A stretch of DNA of 64,000 nucleotides from Baylisascaris procyonis (taxonomy: Eukaryota; Nematoda; Chromadorea; Rhabditida; Ascarididae): contig JAZARR010000179.1 in assembly GCA_037389465.1 (NCBI GenBank), positions 4,312,501 to 4,376,500 on the forward strand, written 5' to 3'. Position 1 is the first letter of the stretch; each line of letters starts with the position of its first letter. Shown here one piece after another: positions 60,401-64,000 of the stretch. Position numbers and translations under genes: made by a program. Under the pieces are notes generated by a model. That model saw nothing but the letters and a program-made list of their open reading frames with translations, ran no database searches and had not been told where the DNA came from.

Positions 60401-63400
60401 CGAGTGATAAAACATATGCCGAGAAGCGTTTTATTGGAACCCGTTTTGGAAGGATTAAGCAAATTTGCACATTTATTGAACGTTGAATTCTTCGATGATA
60501 TTATTGGCGCATTGCAATCACTTGTCGACCAACAAGTATGCTGGATTTAATTTTTTGTTTATGGAATTTTAATTTTAATTTTATGATGTTTTAATTAAAG
60601 ATTCGTTTTATGATTGAAAATAGATTGTGGAAGTTTTTATGAGCTGTCATATACTACATATAAAGATGGATGAGCGCTGGATAAAAAATTTCTTTCTGAG
60701 GAAGAATCTAGCCTCATTCTTAGGGAAAAGCTTGATTTTTATTGGATTGTTTGTTGTCAGATTTGCTCTGAATTAAGGAAGATAGGCGCCTCTGAGACAA
60801 GAGAGGACAGACATTCCATACTACTTTTCATTGTCCCCCCCCTACTTTTCCCCCTCCCCCCCCCCCATCCACTCCGTATCCCCCTTCCCATCCAATCGCT
60901 AACCGCGTCCTCTCTATCTATGTTGTTACGGTCTCTTCTGCAACGTCAGAAACTATTCATTTTGATTTGAACAACAAAATGATGCATAGATTCCCATCGG
61001 GTAGCGATAGCGAAATTAATGCCAAGCCCAATAATTCCTTGAGGGCATTTATTGTTTAATTTTTCCATTGCTTAAATTGTTATTTTAATACCAAATTAGT
61101 TCAAATGACCTATCGCATATCCCATTTCCTGCCATATTTGAGCAGCCTCTGTACATCTGCTAGTGGCAGTGTCTTCGATCACGTATCATTGCTATCAATA
61201 ATGGAATATAAAAAATATTTAGTATTTAACATATTATGTTTAGCATATGCGAGTATTGGATTCATTGCATTGTGTACATGCCGTATTCGTGATATTGTCG
61301 GGCGAAGGAGTTGCTATCAACGTCGATCCATTTAGATTCTATAAATCCGTCTACCGACTTATGACGAGTGTGCCGTTTGAGAGACGACCTGGTTTGCACT
61401 TTCATCTTTTTTTTTTTGTTTTAGGATTGTAACACTCACTATTCGCTGAAGAGGGAAAGACCTTTCAACTCATAAGCAATGGAATTTGAGCAGAAGCTCA
61501 GACCAGAGAGTCTTTAGATTACAGATTTGTGAATCTTTTCATTATTTTTTACTCTTGCTTTAAAGTCCCTTCACGAATTTGACACTGTCTTTATCTACTT
61601 CCTGGAAGTTGTCAGGATTTCGATGCCCTCTGGAACTGTTTCTTTTTTTTACATCGGATTCTCATGTTTATTAATGAAATGATATCCGATTTTATCCGTC
61701 GATTGTAGCCGGAAAAACATCCGGTATCATCGAGATGTCTTGAGATCAGCATGTATTGGCTCCTTATAAGTAATCTTCATCCCCCTTGCATTTCCATCAA
61801 TTTATTAACCCGCTCTAAAATATTGTCCTATAAAACTTAGCCCCAAGGTTTCTATTCGAGTTGAAATCTAACATCAGCATGTATATATAGGATGTCTTTT
61901 ATTGTGAGTTCGATTGTAAAATATTGCAGAATTACGTGATCGTGAAATAAGCGTAATGTTACGCACACTTGATATGATGATAAATTTACGTCGCAAGCAG
62001 GTGTCGTTATGTCGAGTAGCCGCCTTCACTAAACGACTGCTTATTATCTGTTGCCTCTTGCCATCGCATTGTGTGATCGCAATCCTTGCCGCAATACGAA
62101 CATTCTTCATTGTTCGTTGCCGATTGTTTTTTTTTTAGAATATCTACAAGAGTCTATACATCTTCGAAGATGAATAAGCCAAGGGGGGTATATGCTGTTA
62201 AGGTAACCTGGAGAAATGAACTTGCCTATCCAACTTGAGTTTTGCACATCCTGCGAAACCTTCCTTTCCCTCTGTTGGAGCACACGGAGATTTTCCGAGA
62301 AACATCTTCAGAACCAGATCCTTTATGTAAGGATCATTGCCTTATCGTATCTAATCTTTTCAGGATTACCTTCACCACTCATATCATTAGTAGCCTGCTT
62401 ACCATCTTTTTTATGAAATCAGTCTGAAGTGCTGTTGTGGTTGCGATGAGTGCTGATGGGATCACCATTGATATTATCTTACTTAGTGTGGATTATCCGC
62501 TTAGGTTAGATTGCATATCCGAGCCCTTAATATCAATTCCACTCTGTTCATTCTGTAGAGGTCGCTTGACGAATTTCCTTACATCGCCGTTTTTTTTTTT
62601 TTTTTAGAAATAATGCCGTGATGTTTCTTGATGTATTTCAGTCGCATCCACGTTTATCATCGATGTTGGAGAGTGGTGAGGAGGTCGCAGCAAATGGTCT
62701 TTTCAAACCGGATATAGATGATCCTGATTGCTGTAACGCACTTTCTTCGACTATCACTTCTGAGATGAATGTCCTTTGCAAGGTTCTTTTTGAATAACAG
62801 TTGACCTGCCAATTTTCCGGAATATTTTCAATACGTTTTATTTTATAAGGAGAAGGGGTATTTTGGCGCGCCTGCATATTTATCTACCAGATGCATCTAT
62901 TTTCAAATTTTATTGTTCGCAGCATTGTCCATCTTCATGCAGCTAGCATACTCCTCTTTTCTCGGATCATTTCTGTGTTCACCATGTGAAATTTTAGTGC
63001 GATATGGGGGAGAGTCATAGCTACTTCACGGAGTAATAGTAATATGCGCAGATGGATTGAAAAATAGGAAGAAGTTCACTCTTTGTCACTTTTTGAAATA
63101 TAAAATTTTTATCAGCCATTTTTTTTCAAAAAAGTTGCGATTTTTTTTCGGTGTAGGAGTGAGGTGTTGTGTTGAGAGGTGGATCGTTTAATTAGATAGT
63201 TATTTTTGAATGTTACTAATTTAGCATTCGGATCCACTGGTAGTGCAATTAGCGAAGCATCTACGTGCTGGTCTTCCATCATCGGGTACTGCTCGAATAT
63301 CAGCTGAAATATCGACTATGTTAGTTTCATTGCAACTTTTATCTTCTTGAGTTCTTAGTGAGTTGTCTCATCTGATAGAAGATAACAGATGTGGAAGATT

Positions 63401-64000
63401 AAGATAGATAATATTAACTTGCTGTAGTTTGGTGATGAAAAAGGTAAGTTTGGTGCGGTTTCACATCAGAAGGGGGTCTGAGAGCTAAGTTGATATTTGA
63501 TTAAGGTTAATGCATGCATATGCTGGACATTTTATTTCTCTAGCATGTTTTTTTCTTATCGAATTTCCTCTCGCGTTGTGACCCTTATTGCCGTATTCCC
63601 TTCCACCTTCCTGGAAAACCTTATGAGGTTGAGAGGCCAATGAATGCAACATGTTTATTAGACAGTGTGTATAGCGTATGATAGTGGCAAACCGTTATTC
63701 AATAAGGCGTTTCTTCTCTTTTTCTGTAGCATTAGATATTTCCTTTTATATGTAAGACGAATTCCCTCTCCTCAGGCAAATTTCAAAAGCATTCATTGAT
63801 ATTTCTGATGTAATATTTCTAAGCCTTCAATAGATAATTTAAGTGTGGTGATTGGGCTTCAAAATCTTTTGTTGATTATTTCAAAAGCGCTCCTGTTTTT
63901 TACCGTATGAGACACCATTTTGAAGTTAGGTAATTCATAAATTTGTTCACCTTCTTTCGCCTTCAGCCGGAATCCTTAACTTGAATCCAATGGGAGGTGG
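53161..64000 (+). CDS. NOC3L: Nucleolar complex protein 3 (NOC3/NOC3L), 3' end not resolved
   Basis: Noc3 pairs with Noc2 and escorts pre-60S particles from nucleolus to nucleoplasm. Fifteen exons keep one frame: 53161-53331, 53634-53775, 54173-54433, 55006-55169, 55861-55997, 56778-56902, 57704-57873, 58629-58790, 59591-59686, 59832-59912, 60308-60535, 61244-61391, 61930-62111, 62642-62782 and 63225-63319. They total about 767 codons (human about 800). Landmarks shared with human NOC3L: basic N-terminus, [44 protein letters not shown] segment, [48 protein letters not shown] and DDPDCCNA. The start is the first ATG after the acceptor. The end may use a 22-nt exon at 63730-63751 and a TGA at 63982-63984, or run past the window. 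Confidence 0.93.
54822..54842 (+). other. G-quadruplex motif in NOC3 intron 3
   Basis: Four G-runs, GGG T GGG TGA GGGGGG A GGGG, fit the G3+N1-7 pattern exactly on the sense strand. It lies between exons 54173-54433 and 55006-55169. Confidence 0.6.
55006..58790 (+). CDS. NOC3L: NOC3 exons 4-8: helical repeat (Noc) core
   Basis: Exon 4 is acidic, then [19 protein letters not shown]. Exon 5 ends [14 protein letters not shown], matching human MELFKDITPSYKIR. Exon 6 has [20 protein letters not shown]. Exon 7 carries [19 protein letters not shown] (human [20 protein letters not shown]). Exon 8 is [13 protein letters not shown] and following. These pairs match my recollection of the family position by position. 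Long introns between them (54434-55005, 55998-56777, 56903-57703, 57874-58628) hold a G-quadruplex motif and no other feature I can support. Confidence 0.92.
59591..63319 (+). CDS. NOC3L: NOC3 exons 9-15: C-terminal half
   Basis: Exons 9 and 10 (96 and 81 nt) encode a charged helical bridge ([38 protein letters not shown]). Exon 11 carries [20 protein letters not shown], nearly identical to human. Exon 12 starts [20 protein letters not shown]. Exon 13 has [20 protein letters not shown]. Exon 14 has [16 protein letters not shown]. Exon 15 has [18 protein letters not shown] (human PIVQRFAAHLIAGAPSEG). Only about 30-40 residues remain after this in the family. Confidence 0.92.

Overview
This is nuclear DNA from a eukaryote, most likely a nematode. 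It is AT-rich. Genes are split into many short exons (21-320 nt apart from one exon of 1.4 kb) with compact 3' splice sites of the TTTCAG, TTGCAG and TTTTAG kind. Two genes have an acceptor-like motif 0-2 nt before the start codon, as expected for spliced-leader trans-splicing. There is no operon of bacterial type, no rRNA, no tRNA that I could recognise and no CRISPR array. I did not attempt a species call.

Layout. (1) Positions 1-39987, minus strand: midasin (MDN1/Rea1), the giant dynein-like AAA+ ATPase of 60S ribosome assembly. I traced an almost unbroken, phase-consistent exon chain: N-terminus, AAA1 to AAA6, then much of the alpha-helical linker. The gene runs off the left edge before its acidic region and C-terminal MIDAS domain. 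(2) 39988-43341: intergenic DNA holding a 64-bp hairpin and an apparently undescribed 1,740-bp DNA element with two 431-bp inverted terminal repeats and flanking TA. (3) 43342-51179, minus strand: a ten-exon gene for a protein of about 894 aa that I cannot name. Its first 400 residues look all-alpha, followed by a charged K/E coiled coil, a Q/S/P-rich tract and a basic tail. (4) 51180-53160: a divergent intergenic region with a GC-rich patch. (5) 53161 to the right edge, plus strand: NOC3 (NOC3L), the Noc2-Noc3 pre-60S factor, nearly complete.

Functional logic: both recognised genes act in maturation and export of the large ribosomal subunit. Noc3 acts early in the nucleolus; midasin acts later, stripping assembly factors (Ytm1, Rsa4) from pre-60S particles. 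Most remaining DNA is intron carrying minisatellites, microsatellites, homopurine stretches and poly-C runs, several lying directly against splice sites. Splice coordinates were read by eye from GT/AG sites, reading phase and recalled similarity to human MDN1 and NOC3L; no alignment or RNA evidence was available.
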